A stretch of DNA of 64,000 nucleotides, taken from positions 56,933,809 to 56,997,808 of the forward strand of contig NC_089494.1 in the NCBI RefSeq assembly GCF_036850765.1, given 5' to 3'. Source of the DNA: Saccopteryx bilineata. Taxonomy: Eukaryota; Chordata; Mammalia; Chiroptera; Emballonuridae. The translations under genes were made by a program, and so were the position numbers. The stretch's first letter is position 1; the number at the start of each line of letters is the position of its first letter. This document shows, piece by piece, positions 32,986 to 43,435 of this stretch. Below the pieces are notes generated by a model. That model did not search any database. It was not told the origin of the DNA and saw only the letters and a list, made by a program, of their open reading frames with translations.

Positions 32986-34910
32986 GATATGGTTTATCAT
33001 AGTAAATATTCCACGTGAGCTGGAGAAGAATGTGTATTTCTCTTTGTTGGACATAGTAGTCTATACATGTCAATTAAATCCAGTTGATTGATAGTGTTTA
33101 GTTCAACTATATCCTTAATCATTTTCTGCTTGCTGGACATGTGAATTATTGATGGAGGGATGTTGACGTCTCCAACTATAATGGTAGATTTGTCTGTTTC
33201 TCCTTGCACTTCTATTGGTGCTTGTTTATGTATTTTGATGTTCTGTTAGGCACGTACACTTTAAGATTATGTCTTCTTGGAGATTAACTGTTTATAGTTA
33301 TAAAATACCTTAATCTCTCATAATCTTAATCTCTCATAATATTCCTTGTTCTGAAATCTGCTTTGCCTGAAATTAAGATAGCCGCTGCAGTTTTCTTTAA
33401 ATTAGTGTTGCATGGTATATCTTCCTTCATCCATTACCTTTTAATCTATCTATGCCTTTATATTTAAACTGGGTTTCTTGTAGACAACATATAGTTGGAT
33501 CTCATGTTTTATCTGCTAATAAAACATGATAATCTCTGCTGAACCTAGAAGAAGATGGGCAAAAGCAAGTAAAAGACCTCAAAGCTTTCCTACAATTTTC
33601 AAGTGTCCTTATTTTATTTTATTTTATTTTTTGCTTTAGCGTCCTCCTGGTTGCTGTAAATCCCTCACAGCTCTTCAGAGTGCTGACAGTGTTAAGAGAG
33701 TTTTTGCTTGCTTTTTCAATGTTTCTATGAAAGAATGGACCACTGGATCTATTTACTCTATTTTTATTGGCATCTGCCTGATGTTTTTATATTTCATTTG
33801 CTTTTCAGTGACTCAGCTTTTAAAAAATCAATTCTTCTGTTTTTTTAAAATTTGTTATTTTCTGATCTGTATTTAATAAATCCCTCTTTAATATTATTTT
33901 ATCATTTATTTTCTATAATTTTGACTTAAATGTTTAATTTTTTCTTTAAAAATAAAGTTATCTATTGCTGTGAATTTTACTTAATTCAAAGTGAGCTGTA
34001 TCATAGGTTTCTAAACAGAGTAGCCTTATTTTATTTTCTTAACAGTCTGTAATTGTAGTTTTTATTCTCCATTTGATTGAGGAATTATTTTTTAAATTTT
34101 TATTAATTGATTTTAGTGAGAGAGAAAGGCAGGGAGAGAGAGAGAGAGAGAGACAGGAACATCAATCTGTTCCAGTATGTGCCCTGACCGGGGATTGAAC
34201 TGGCAACCTCTGCGTTTCCGGACAATGCTAAATCTACCAGGCTATCCAGGCAGGGAGAATTATTATTTTTTACAGTGTTATTTTAAATATTCTATGAGAT
34301 TTGTTTTATTATCTGGACCATTCATTGTTTATTTCTACTTTTATTGCATTATGGTCTGACTAGGTATGTCTATTTTAAATATTTCAATGCCATAAATATA
34401 AAGGTTCATGAGAGCCTTATCTTTACTGGGGATTGTACTATTTGTTAATATAAAATGCCATTTTTAATCTCAATGATTTTGTTTCCATTTTTAATTTGAG
34501 ATTTATATTGCTAATCCTGCTTTAGTTTTCATAGTCCTTCTTTGCCGTATACAACTCATCTATTTTCAAAAGTTACATCTTCATCTTAAGGAGCAACTCT
34601 AACAAATATAAGTTAATTGAATTTTTCTTTTTACTTGATCTGATGTTTGTCTTTTAATTAAAAAAGTTGACTCATCCAATTTTTTGGTGTTATCTAATAT
34701 TTAACCATATTCCTAGCTTTATGTTTTGTATTTTATATCCTGATAAATGTGCTATTATTTCTTTTGTTCTGTTTTGTTTTATATCATTTTAGTCCCCTTT
34801 CTGCTGATATTTTGGAACTTATTCATATTATTTTTAGTCTATTATATTTTTTAATTTGTGCCTTTATTTTTTGTGCCAACTTCAATAATAGAACAGAATC
34901 TGTGGGGTCT
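32986..34910 (-). mobile_element. old antisense L1 fragments (ORF2 endonuclease region)
   Basis: A minus-strand frame at 32997-33209 contains 'TIIVGDVNIPPS' and 'LDLIDMYRLLCP', matching the L1 endonuclease region. Reverse L1 words such as 'gaaatctgctttgcctgaaa' and 'gtttcttgtagacaacatat' continue to about 33520. Text from about 33830 to 34910 is similar old L1. The order is not fully collinear, so more than one fragment may be present. A SINE interrupts at 34094. Confidence 0.6.
34094..34256 (-). repeat. short tRNA-derived SINE
   Basis: T-rich end, GA run, 'gacaggaacatcaatctgtt', 'gtgccctgaccggggattga', tRNA-like head on the right. The flanks gaattatttttt (34082-34093) and gaattattattttt (from 34257) suggest a target duplication. 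Confidence 0.8.
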
Positions 34911-35543
34911 TCCTCCAGGCCCAACTCAGACAATTATGTGAGCACATATTCTCCTTAATCATCCATATTTTGTTCAATCTGTAATGTTCGTTACAGATAT
35001 TCTCATTTTCACATTATGAATATTCTTCCAAAAACCTAGTCTTAATATTTACCTATATTAAGTTTACAAACATATTAACAACAATTATTTAGAATGAAAA
35101 GTAAGTTTTAATGGCTTCATGTCTCATTTGTTTTTTTTCTTTAGCACACTATTCTGGAAGTGTTCAAATTAATTTTCTTTAAATGTAAGATTAACACAAT
35201 ATTCTGTACCCCTGGGATATGTACTTTTGCTACATCTCTAGTGTTTGAACAATATTTAAATGGGAATGCCTTTCTTCTGGCATGCTCCCCGGTTTACCAC
35301 AATCTCCACCACTCCATACTGCCTGCTTGATCTGCCTGCCTGCATAGCAGTTTGAGTTTATAAATTCTCTTCTAGACTTACCTAGACCACATACAATTTC
35401 AAATATCCAAGTGTTTAAAATGTGATCCTATATTCTTACATTCAGTGGCAGTCTGCTTTACACCTGGTTTTTTTTTTCTTCTTCTTCTTCTTCCCTTGGA
35501 CTTAGGTTTCTCTGCCTTATACCTCTTTTTTCCTTGATCTTAG
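34911..35543. other. CCDC141 intron end
   Basis: Intronic sequence leading to the first visible exon. A (TTC)n-rich pyrimidine tract (35471-35494) and the acceptor 'ttccttgatcttag' end at 35543. Confidence 0.6.
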
Positions 35544-35735
35544 GCTTTGGAAGATCGAGTGTGGGAACTCTTGCAGGAAGCAGACAAGACAGCTGAAGAA
35601 AACAAGGATCAGAGTCAGGTATATGATGCCATGGCTGACACCCTGGGTGAAGCATGGGCAGCCCTGGTCTCCATGCTTGAAAGAAGAAGGGATCTCCTTG
35701 GGTTGACCTCTGAATTTTTTGAAAGTGCCCTGGAG
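35544..35735 (+). CDS. CCDC141: CCDC141 coding exon (partial gene)
   Basis: A 192-bp exon, 64 complete codons from [15 protein letters not shown] to [11 protein letters not shown] recognise it as the N-terminal helical region of CCDC141, also called CAMDI, starting near residue 80 of the protein. The acceptor 'gatcttag' ends at 35543 and the donor 'gag/gtttgt' starts at 35736; both edges are phase 0. The sequence is charged and heptad-like, as expected for a spectrin-type helix bundle. The protein is cytoplasmic and centrosome-associated, binds DISC1, and supports neuronal migration by limiting myosin II activity (known for the family, not visible here). The open frame runs on into the intron to 35885, which is chance. 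The exons before it are not in the visible upstream sequence, so the preceding intron should exceed 35 kb. Confidence 0.92.
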
Positions 35736-35914
35736 GTTTGTATTTTTATAAAAACTTCTCCCATCTCAATATCAGAGCAAATAAACAGCATTCCTGAAAA
35801 TGTTTTATTCTACAAACAGATATTGCAGTTGGTTCAAAAATGGCAGGATAACCAAGATTATATGTATACCACATTTAATTTTTGATTGCCAAAGGTGAAA
35901 TTTTAATATTTTAA

Positions 35915-36086
35915 TTTCTTTATTTTAGAGAGAGAGGAAACCAGGGGGAAAGAAGCATCAATTATTGTACCACTTGTTCATGCATTCACTGGTTGATCCT
36001 TATATGTGACCTGACAGGGGATCAACCCCAAAACCTTGGCATATCAGGATGACACTCTAACCAACTGAACTACCTGGCCAGGGCCA
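35915..36086 (-). repeat. short tRNA-derived SINE with 17-bp target duplication
   Basis: 'attttagagagagaggaaac', 'gaagcatcaattattgtacc', then a diverged tRNA-like head ending in 'ctacctggccagggcc'. Flanked by the perfect repeat 'aaattttaatattttaa' (35898-35914 and 36087-36103). It lies in the CCDC141 intron, 180 bp after the exon. Confidence 0.9.
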
Positions 36087-36103
36087 AAATTTTAATATTT
36101 TAA

Positions 36104-38686
36104 ACAAAAGAACTTAATACAGTTCATTAAAATGAAGTAAAATATTAAGTAAAAATGGGAACTCTTACTTATAAGTCATTATGATATATTTCTCTCTGTA
36201 GAAGACAGTAATATAATTATTAAATCAAAAAGTTACCCTGATTATGGGATTACTAGTAATGGTGGTATTGATTAAAAGCTGTTGACTAAAAGTTCTGTTG
36301 CTTATGCAAAGGAAATTGCAGAATAGTCCTTGAAATGTATGACTTGTAAACCTAGCATTTTATAGAGTACTTTTCTAAGGCGTATAGTTGAGCTTCTATA
36401 GTTCGAACTCTTTAAAATGTAAGCGAAGGAAAAGGTCATTTCCCCTGTGATTTTCTTAAATTCTGCAATTTTTTTGAGATTCCCATTTTAACATATGAGA
36501 CTCACAGAAAATCATCAAAAGAGATATTATGTTTTGTAGAAGAAGGTTATTGGAAATTTCACTTTTAACTTCCCTGTCAAGTGGCAGTACATTCATTTTC
36601 ATGTGAGATCACCACTTCATTATGATAAAGCACAAGCTTTAAAAAATATGACATTTCCAAACTGAAAATTCAGGACTTAAATTTAAAATAATGAAGGAAA
36701 GAAGATTAGTAATAGAACATAAAAACTGGGGTAGACAGTCTCATGCGTCATGAACTCGGTTAAAAGTACAAAGGAGGAGCAAAAACCTTAGTGTAAGTTT
36801 CAAGGTTTGTTTTCCACAATTTGAACATGGAAGTGCAACTTACAATTCATTCTACAGATCATCTTAAGAAGTTCTACGCATAGTTTTCTTTTCTAAAAAG
36901 AAACAACCAGGTGAAATATACCTACGGAAGTCAAATTATAGATACACCTGATTTATTCCATCCTAGTAAGTGAGATATAGTTGCCAAATGCCCTTGAAAT
37001 TCAGCTCATTTGAGCACAGGAAATTAACTTCTTTCAAATATTAGCCTCCATTTTGTTTCTCACTGTGTCATAACATTAAAGCTAACTGATTTTCTCTATG
37101 AGAAATTACTTCCAGATACTAAATAAGATAAAAGGAAGTACTGACCCAACCAAAATTCACCCAGAACTTGGATTCCTAGTGAAATGACTAACTGTTTCTT
37201 GTATTATTCTGCTTCCAATTTTGTAGACTACTTCATACTTAGCTTAAGGCAAACTCCTACATGATCTGCCCTGCCACTTTAGTTTGCCAAAATGATTTTC
37301 ATTAGTGATTTTTTAAAAAAGAGAATGACATTAAGAATAGGGATTTTGAAAAATGTCCCATTACCATTTCTATCCTATACAAGCTATAGTAAGAAGAAAA
37401 TTGGAGAAAAGAAAGTTAAAAATTAATAGTATTTTAGGGAAGCTATTGTTGAGTCAAATTGTTTAAAAATATTTACAATGTCAAATAACTAGCTGAATAT
37501 AGTGACTACAAAAGTTATTTGTAATGTTCTAAAGGAAAAGAACAAATAATCTACAGGGTTTTAATTTTTTTTTCTTTGAAGGTTCTGCTCAAAGAATGCC
37601 TTTAACATCAGTTATTAGAAATGGAGTGAATTAAAGATGTAAATGTTATGTGGATAGAATTCCCTTATTGAACTATGTGCATTCATGAGTTCTTTAGAAA
37701 TACAAGTATGCATTCAAGATTTCTTTTTGCATGGTAGATAATTATTAAAGGACAGTTTTTTTGTTCATAGACTTAACCATCAAAAAAGTTTTTCTCTTCT
37801 CAAACATAGTGCTTCAATTAGGAAACATTGTCCCTAAGTGACAATGGCAAGTGTCCATAAGGTTGTTCTAACAGGATGGTGGAAGACTTCTATGCATTTC
37901 ACAAGGAGACATGCTCATTAGTCTCTCATTATCCCATGCCATTTATAACTGGTCTTATATCACTATCATAGCAATCATAACACAAATTTTATAATCAAAT
38001 AGTTATAAAAATATTAAAAATCACTACTATTAAAATGAGAGTTTGGAAAATCTTGGAAAAGAAGACAAGTACTGTGATAGGCTTTTGTTTTTCTCACTGA
38101 TACTATGCCTTTGTGAGTTTATTCTATACTCGATCCAAAGGTGAACATGTTGATTAAAATGCTGTTATAAACTATGATAGTTATCTTTGATTCTTAGTGT
38201 TAAAAACAAACCAGCTCTTTGTCTGCTACTATGAATATACTGTACTAACATAACTAAATATGTCTTACCTTTTTCTAAAATGTGTTTCTAAGAGTAGTTC
38301 CCCGGAGAATTTTAGCATTATTTTAAGTATCTCCTTTCTATACTTCCTTCATGGAGAAGCACAAAGAACGAGATAGTTCGTATTGCCCACCCTCTAGGGT
38401 GTCAAATTGCTATTCTTATTTATTTATTTATTTTGAAACAGAGGAGAAATTTTCCATTTTCCATTCTTGCTGCATCAAAGCTCATTTTTATTTATATAAA
38501 TAATGCGTAAAATTATTTTTAAAAATGCAAAGAAAATTACAAATTATAGATTTAAAAACTAAACTTTTACCTCCTTTCACCCATACTTAATCCCATTCCT
38601 TCTCATAAATGTAACCTTTCAGTGTATAACTTTTCAGAGCTCTCAGACATCTTTCTGTACAAATATATATATATATTTGCTTTGCG
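36104..38686. other. CCDC141 intron, unique sequence
   Basis: About 2.6 kb of AT-rich intron in which no SINE, L1 or DNA transposon is recognised. Confidence 0.55.
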
Positions 38687-38709
38687 TAGAAATAGGATTT
38701 GACATTGCA

Positions 38710-38743
38710 ATCTTCCTGGCCTTTTGGCTAAGATCAAGTTTAG
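38710..38743 (+). pseudogene. U2 snRNA 5'-end fragment
   Basis: 'ccttttggctaagatcaagt' is identical to the start of U2 spliceosomal RNA, preceded by a slightly altered 'atcttcctgg' (U2: atcgcttctcgg). Only about 34 bases are present, so it cannot be functional. The 10-mer tagaaatagg occurs on both sides (38687-38696 and 38741-38750), which may be a target duplication. Confidence 0.7.
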
Positions 38744-38750
38744 AAATAGG

Positions 38751-39285
38751 GTTAAATTATATACATTTTTCAGTTCTAGATCTAATTATAGAGGAAAAAA
38801 CTATATTTCAACCTTCCCTCCAAATGGATTCTTAAGTCAAATTTACTTATATAATTATGTCATCACTGGTTAGTTGTTTTTTCCCAGCAAACTTTCTGGT
38901 GATTCTTTGCCAAACTCCCTTATAATGTTAAAAGTGGTCGTATTCATTACGTAGAACACGGAAATTTTATCTGAAAACTTTAATAATAGACATTTGAATA
39001 GTAAACAAGTTGGCTTATTTCACCATACATGACATATTTCCAGGCATGAAAGGAATGCAGACAAATGAGAAAAAAGTTCTTGCTTTGGTGCTGGTAAGTT
39101 GACTGCATGTGAACGCACTCCCTCACACAGACACCCTAAGCCAGCACATGCTCACACAAACACACATCCTCACATAGACACAACCACATACAGTCAGCAA
39201 GGCCATTAGTTCATAAAAATCATCTAACAGTGACATATTGAGTTTTATTTTTTTCAAATGTCTTTCCCCTGTATTTCTGTTGTAG
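38751..39285. other. CCDC141 intron end before the second visible exon
   Basis: A unique AT-rich intron. The acceptor pyrimidine tract is 'tctttcccctgtatttctgttgtag', ending at 39285. Confidence 0.6.
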
Positions 39286-39394
39286 TTTGCCATTAAAATA
39301 GACCAAGCTGAAGATTTCCTCCAGAACACTCAGGAGTTTGAGAGTGCCGAGGCCTTAAAATCACTTCTTCAGCTTCATGAACGTCATACCAAAG
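39286..39394 (+). CDS. CCDC141: CCDC141 coding exon, GC-type donor
   Basis: A 109-bp exon that starts in phase 0 directly after the preceding exon's last codon. It encodes 36 residues ([20 protein letters not shown] ... HERHTK) plus the first base of a Glu codon. It continues the CCDC141 N-terminal helical region. The acceptor 'ctgttgtag' ends at 39285. The donor reads 'aaag/gcaagc': the reading frame and the next exon, which begins with the last two bases of that Glu codon, place the junction at 39394/39395. The intron is therefore GC-AG. No GT lies at a position that would keep the frame and the protein sequence. The exon is too short to stand out as a long open frame and was found by translating the acceptor region. 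Confidence 0.92.
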
Positions 39395-39402
39395 GCAAGC
39401 AA
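39395..39402 (+). other. non-canonical GC 5' splice site
   Basis: The sequence AAAG/GCAAGC matches the usual strong context of GC donors (AG/GCAAG), which compensates for the C at intron position 2 by near-perfect U1 pairing elsewhere. Confidence 0.85.
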
Positions 39403-39629
39403 TATGTTTACTCCTCACAGAAGCTTTAAAAAAATTTAAAGATGTTAATGTGAGAATGCTCATGTATTATAGTGTAGTTTTGATTATGTATGCATGCTTC
39501 AACTCGTTCCAAGAAAGGTTAAAGAAAGCTCTTTTCTTGCTCATCTTCTGCAAGAAGGAAGCAGTTGTAAATGGTTCTAAGGAGGTGGTAGAGGAACAGC
39601 CCCTGGAAGGTCATGATAACTCTGAGAGT

Positions 39630-39770
39630 TACTGAATCCACCAGACTGTGGTTTCTGAGGACAGGGGCCATTTTCACCTTGTTCACCTGTGTATACTCAG
39701 CATGTAGCAAGATGCTGGCATCTGGTGGATCACCAAGAAATAAATGGTTGGATTCAGTGAATCTTTCTTC
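39630..39770 (+). repeat. L2 3' end fragment
   Basis: 'ctgaggacaggggccatttt', 'cagcatgtagcaagatgctggc' type text and 'aagaaataaatggttggatt' follow the order of the L2 3' end. Confidence 0.6.
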
Positions 39771-40271
39771 TCAGGTATAGTAAATGGAGGTCAGTCTTTA
39801 AATGGCAGTTCTGGATAAAAAAAAAAAAAATTCCTCTTTTACTATCATAGTTAAAAAAAAAAGAGTAGTGAAATTTTTTTCAGATTAAAAAATCTAATAA
39901 GACTTTCACTTATCTCTGAACCACTGTAAAGATAGTCTCATTGTTAACCAACGATTTGTATGCTAGTCCTTTTCCAGCAGAATTTGGGGTGGGCAGAATT
40001 GTAGTACGGAAGGCATTTGTGAAAGAATAGGCAATTACTGTAATCTCTTTCTGTGGAAGCAGGTTAGATAGTACCAACACTTCTTTTCTTTCTAATGTAT
40101 TTTTCTAATTATTCCTGCCAAACAGAACTGGGTATCAATGGGTGGTTGCACCCATTTCTCACAGTTCTAACTCAGCTTCCAGGTTGACCAATTTGATCAT
40201 GCTGGACAGGGGCAAAAGGTGTTTTTTAAAGCCTTGAACAGATTTTGTGTTTCTGTCACTTTCCAAGGGGT

Positions 40272-40329
40272 CCCTAGATAACAGATCATTATCATTATTT
40301 CCCTAGATAATAGATCATTATCATTATTT
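40272..40329. repeat. 29-bp tandem duplication
   Basis: Two adjacent 29-bp units starting 'ccctagataa' (40272-40300 and 40301-40329) differ at one base only. Confidence 0.95.
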
Positions 40330-41334
40330 CCCTTAAACTTAATGATTAAAGCACTCAATCTTTCCTGTGTAAATTTTTATTAGATGCTACCACATGTATA
40401 GATGTAATTCTAACTGATGGTTGCTCTTTAGGACCTATCACTGACAGGGATTACAAGCAGCATCAAAAATAACAGTATTAAAGCAGCGGCCTACTCATTT
40501 TCGTACAACGGCAGCTATCTAGCTGGGCCCAAAGAGGAAGAAGAGAATCACTTCAAATTCCCCATAGGGTATTGGAAAGTGAATGAAAGTCCAGGTCACT
40601 GAGATGGGTTCTGTAGTCTCAATTTAGTCTTTATCCAGCCAACGTGGTCATACGCAGCCATTTTCCCTGTGGAAACCTAGCAGTGACTGATGCTTCAGTT
40701 GAGAGGTTCAGTACTGAGGCAATCACATGCAGGTGTTTTCCAGAAAGGGGTTGTAAAAGTAGGGACCTTTTCATAAATATTTTAGGTTGTAACTGGAAAG
40801 GGAATGTAGCCTTAATGCTGTTTTGTTATTGTTGGCTCCTTCAGAGTTATTGGGATCTGTGGCACAAGGAGCCAGTTTATATGGGTACATGCTTCTTTGT
40901 TTGGAGGCCTTAGACTCCGTGCCCTGGCATCCAGCTAACTGTGGAACCAGTGTCCTGCCTTTAACTGGTACAGTCTGCAAGTATCCACCAGGCCTTCTTT
41001 TAATCTGAAAAGATGAATGAAAATGTTAGCAGAAGACAGGAAACATAGTTGACTTTTGTGATGACAAAATATTCCTCTATCCGGATGGCACATTTATTGT
41101 GACATTTTTGTGTTCCTCTATGTGATACTTAAAGCACAGGGACTTCAGGGAACTCTGGGCAGTATAATCTGGCTCCCAGATATATCCAGTGGTGGTGGCT
41201 TCAGGGGCTTTGTTTTCATAAAATGGGAGTAGATGAAATTTGTTAGACAACTGGTTCAGTGGGATCTGATTAAGATTAGCTAATTTAAAACTTATATTCA
41301 AGGACAAAATTCTGATTTTCAGTTGAGGACTTTG
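40330..41334. other. CCDC141 intron, unique sequence
   Basis: No repeat family or exon recognised. A plus frame of 89 codons at 40644-40913 has no known domain and no coding context. Confidence 0.5.
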
Positions 41335-41870
41335 TATCTGTCAGTCCATTCAGACTGGTATAATGAAAATCTTATAAATAACAGACATCAATTCCCACAC
41401 CTCTGGAGGCTGGCAGTCTGAGATCAGAGTGCAGCGTGGTCAGGTGAGGGCCATCGTCCAGCTTGCAGATTCCTCCTTGTTTCCCCATATAGGGAAGGGA
41501 GATGGAAGCTTTGTGAGATCTCTTTCTTTCTTTTTTTTTTTTTAATGTGTATTTTATTGATTTTAGAGAGAGAGGAAAGGAGGGAGAGAGACAGACAGAG
41601 ACGACAGGAACATTGATCTGTTCCTGTATGTGTCCTGACCGGGGATCGAACTGACAACCTCTGTGCTTTATTTAGCATGATGCTCTAGCCAACCGAGCTA
41701 TGTGGTCAGGGCGAGATCTCTTTCAATAAGAGAACTAATACTGTTCATAAAGGTCTACCCTCATAACCTAATCACCTACCAAGAACCTCACCTCCTAATG
41801 CCTTCATATTGGGTAGTAAGATTTCAACATATGAATTTTATGGAAATACAAACATTCATACCATAGCAAT
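41335..41870 (+). repeat. old interspersed repeat split by a SINE, family not assigned
   Basis: 'cacctctggaggctggcagt', 'gcagattcctccttgtttcc', 'cctcataacctaatcaccta' and 'atttcaacatatgaatttta' belong to a common mammalian repeat that I cannot name securely. The two halves join across the SINE at 41527. Confidence 0.55.
41527..41712 (-). repeat. short tRNA-derived SINE with 12-bp target duplication
   Basis: T-rich end, 'attttagagagagaggaaag', 'gacaggaacattgatctgtt', then a head ending in 'gagctatgtggtcagggc'. Flanked by 'gagatctctttc' at 41515-41526 and 41713-41724. Confidence 0.9.
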
Positions 41871-41929
41871 ATTTATTACTTTTAAATTTATTACATTTAA
41901 AATATATCTATATCTTATTTATTTTATAA

Positions 41930-42275
41930 CTGGAAAGTTATACCTCTCAATCCCCTTTACTATGTCTTCTACCCCAGCCCCTCCCCTTTCTGGCAAATGA
42001 CAAGATTGTATTCTTTTTCTGGCAGAGTAATATTCCATTGAATATATACACCATGTCTTTTTGATCCATCCATCTGTTGATAGACACTTGGGTTGCTTTC
42101 AGAGCTTGTATTAGGTAAATGTACAACTTAGAGAATATAGCCAATAATATTATAATAACTTTGTATGAAAACTAGACTTATTATGGTGACATTTTGTAAT
42201 GCATATCAATATTAAATTGCTATGATGTATAGCTAAAAGTTATTATGACAATTATATTTCAATAAAATATAAAAG
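41930..42275. mobile_element. old L1 with 5' inversion
   Basis: 41930-42110 reads as reverse L1 ORF2 end ('cagagtaatattccattgaa', 'tgatccatccatctgttgat'). 42116-42275 reads as forward L1 3' UTR ('cttagagaatatagccaata', 'attatatttcaataaaat'). The head-to-head junction lies near 42112. Confidence 0.65.
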
Positions 42276-42397
42276 CCACTAACAATTCTATTAAGATTCT
42301 GAAATGTTGATCATGAGTAGCACAAAATGTGAATTTTAGAGGGACAAAGGTTAATAATGTAATTGTAAAAATTGTAATCAAGCATATTCCTAATATT

Positions 42398-42426
42398 CTT
42401 TTTTTTTTTTTTAGTGAGAGTGAGAG

Positions 42427-42463
<37 letters not shown>

Positions 42464-42806
42464 AAGACAGGAAGGGAGAGAGATGAGAAGCATTAACTTG
42501 TAGTTGCGTCACTTTAGTTCATTGATTGCTTCTTATATGTGCCTTGACCAAGGGGCTCCAGCAGAGCCAGTGACCTTTTGCTGAAGCCAGCAACCTTAGG
42601 CTCAAGAAGCGACCTTGAGCTTCAAACCAGTGACCTCTAGGCTCAAGCCAGCAACCATAGGATCATGTCGATGATCCCACACTCAAGCCAGCAATCTTAC
42701 ACTCAAGCTGGTGAACCTGTGCTCAAGCTGTTGACCTCAGGGTTTTGAACCAAAACCTCAGCATCCCGGGTCGACTCTCTATCCACTGTGCCACCACTGG
42801 TCAGAT
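42398..42806 (-). repeat. long tRNA-derived SINE with many central blocks
   Basis: Poly(T), a long GA run (42410-42460), 'gagaagcattaacttgtagt' and 'atatgtgccttgacc' are followed by about eight diverged 'caagccagcaacc' blocks and a tRNA-like head. It is the longest central array of this SINE type in the window. Confidence 0.85.
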
Positions 42807-42809
42807 CTT

Positions 42810-43305
42810 AATATTCATTTTATTTCAGTTAATTTCATCTATGATTTTTCTTTATTCACCATTGCCAAGGCTGTTAATTGCGTGTTAGAAACTTATTCTG
42901 TAACATTGTGAAATCAGAACCAGGATGAGTGGATTGAAGTTCCTGCCCTTTGGAATGTTACAGTATTAGTTTCTTCTCTCCTCCACATGACAATCCTTCA
43001 CATAGTTAAAAACTAATATGTCCTCTCCAGTCTTCTCTTCTATGGATAAAACATGCCTAAAGTGTTTTACAAAAAGCATAGTTTTCAGACCACTTACCAT
43101 TCTGGTTGCCCTCAATTCCACAACACGTAATTAAAGAATATTTTTTGAACCCATGCCAGAAGAGAAACCTAGAGTCATGTGTCAGCAGATTACATGGCCC
43201 TTGTCCTCAGGAAGCCTACAATTTGGTGGAACATGAGTGCATTTACTGGTGAGTTCCCTCTGTGGTTCTGTGGGTCTCTCTGCTGTACCACCCAGCACAC
43301 ATTGC
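42810..43305. other. CCDC141 intron, unassigned
   Basis: No recognisable repeat boundary or exon. Confidence 0.45.
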
Positions 43306-43435
43306 AGTAATAATTTATTTCCTTATTTTTCTCTATCACCAAATTGTGAGACTCTGGAGGGCAGGGATTAGTATATCACTGAATCTCCAGGATTTAGAAT
43401 AACATCCAGCCCAAAGTATGTTTACTGAGTGTTAT
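43306..43435 (+). repeat. L2 3' end fragment
   Basis: 'agactctggagggcagggat', 'tatcactgaatctccaggat' and 'gcccaaagtatgtttactga' follow the L2 3' end consensus order. Confidence 0.7.

Noticed and set aside
1..35543. First coding exon(s) of CCDC141
   Set aside because: I looked for the residues expected before ALEDRV next to a donor site and saw none; short exons could be missed by eye.
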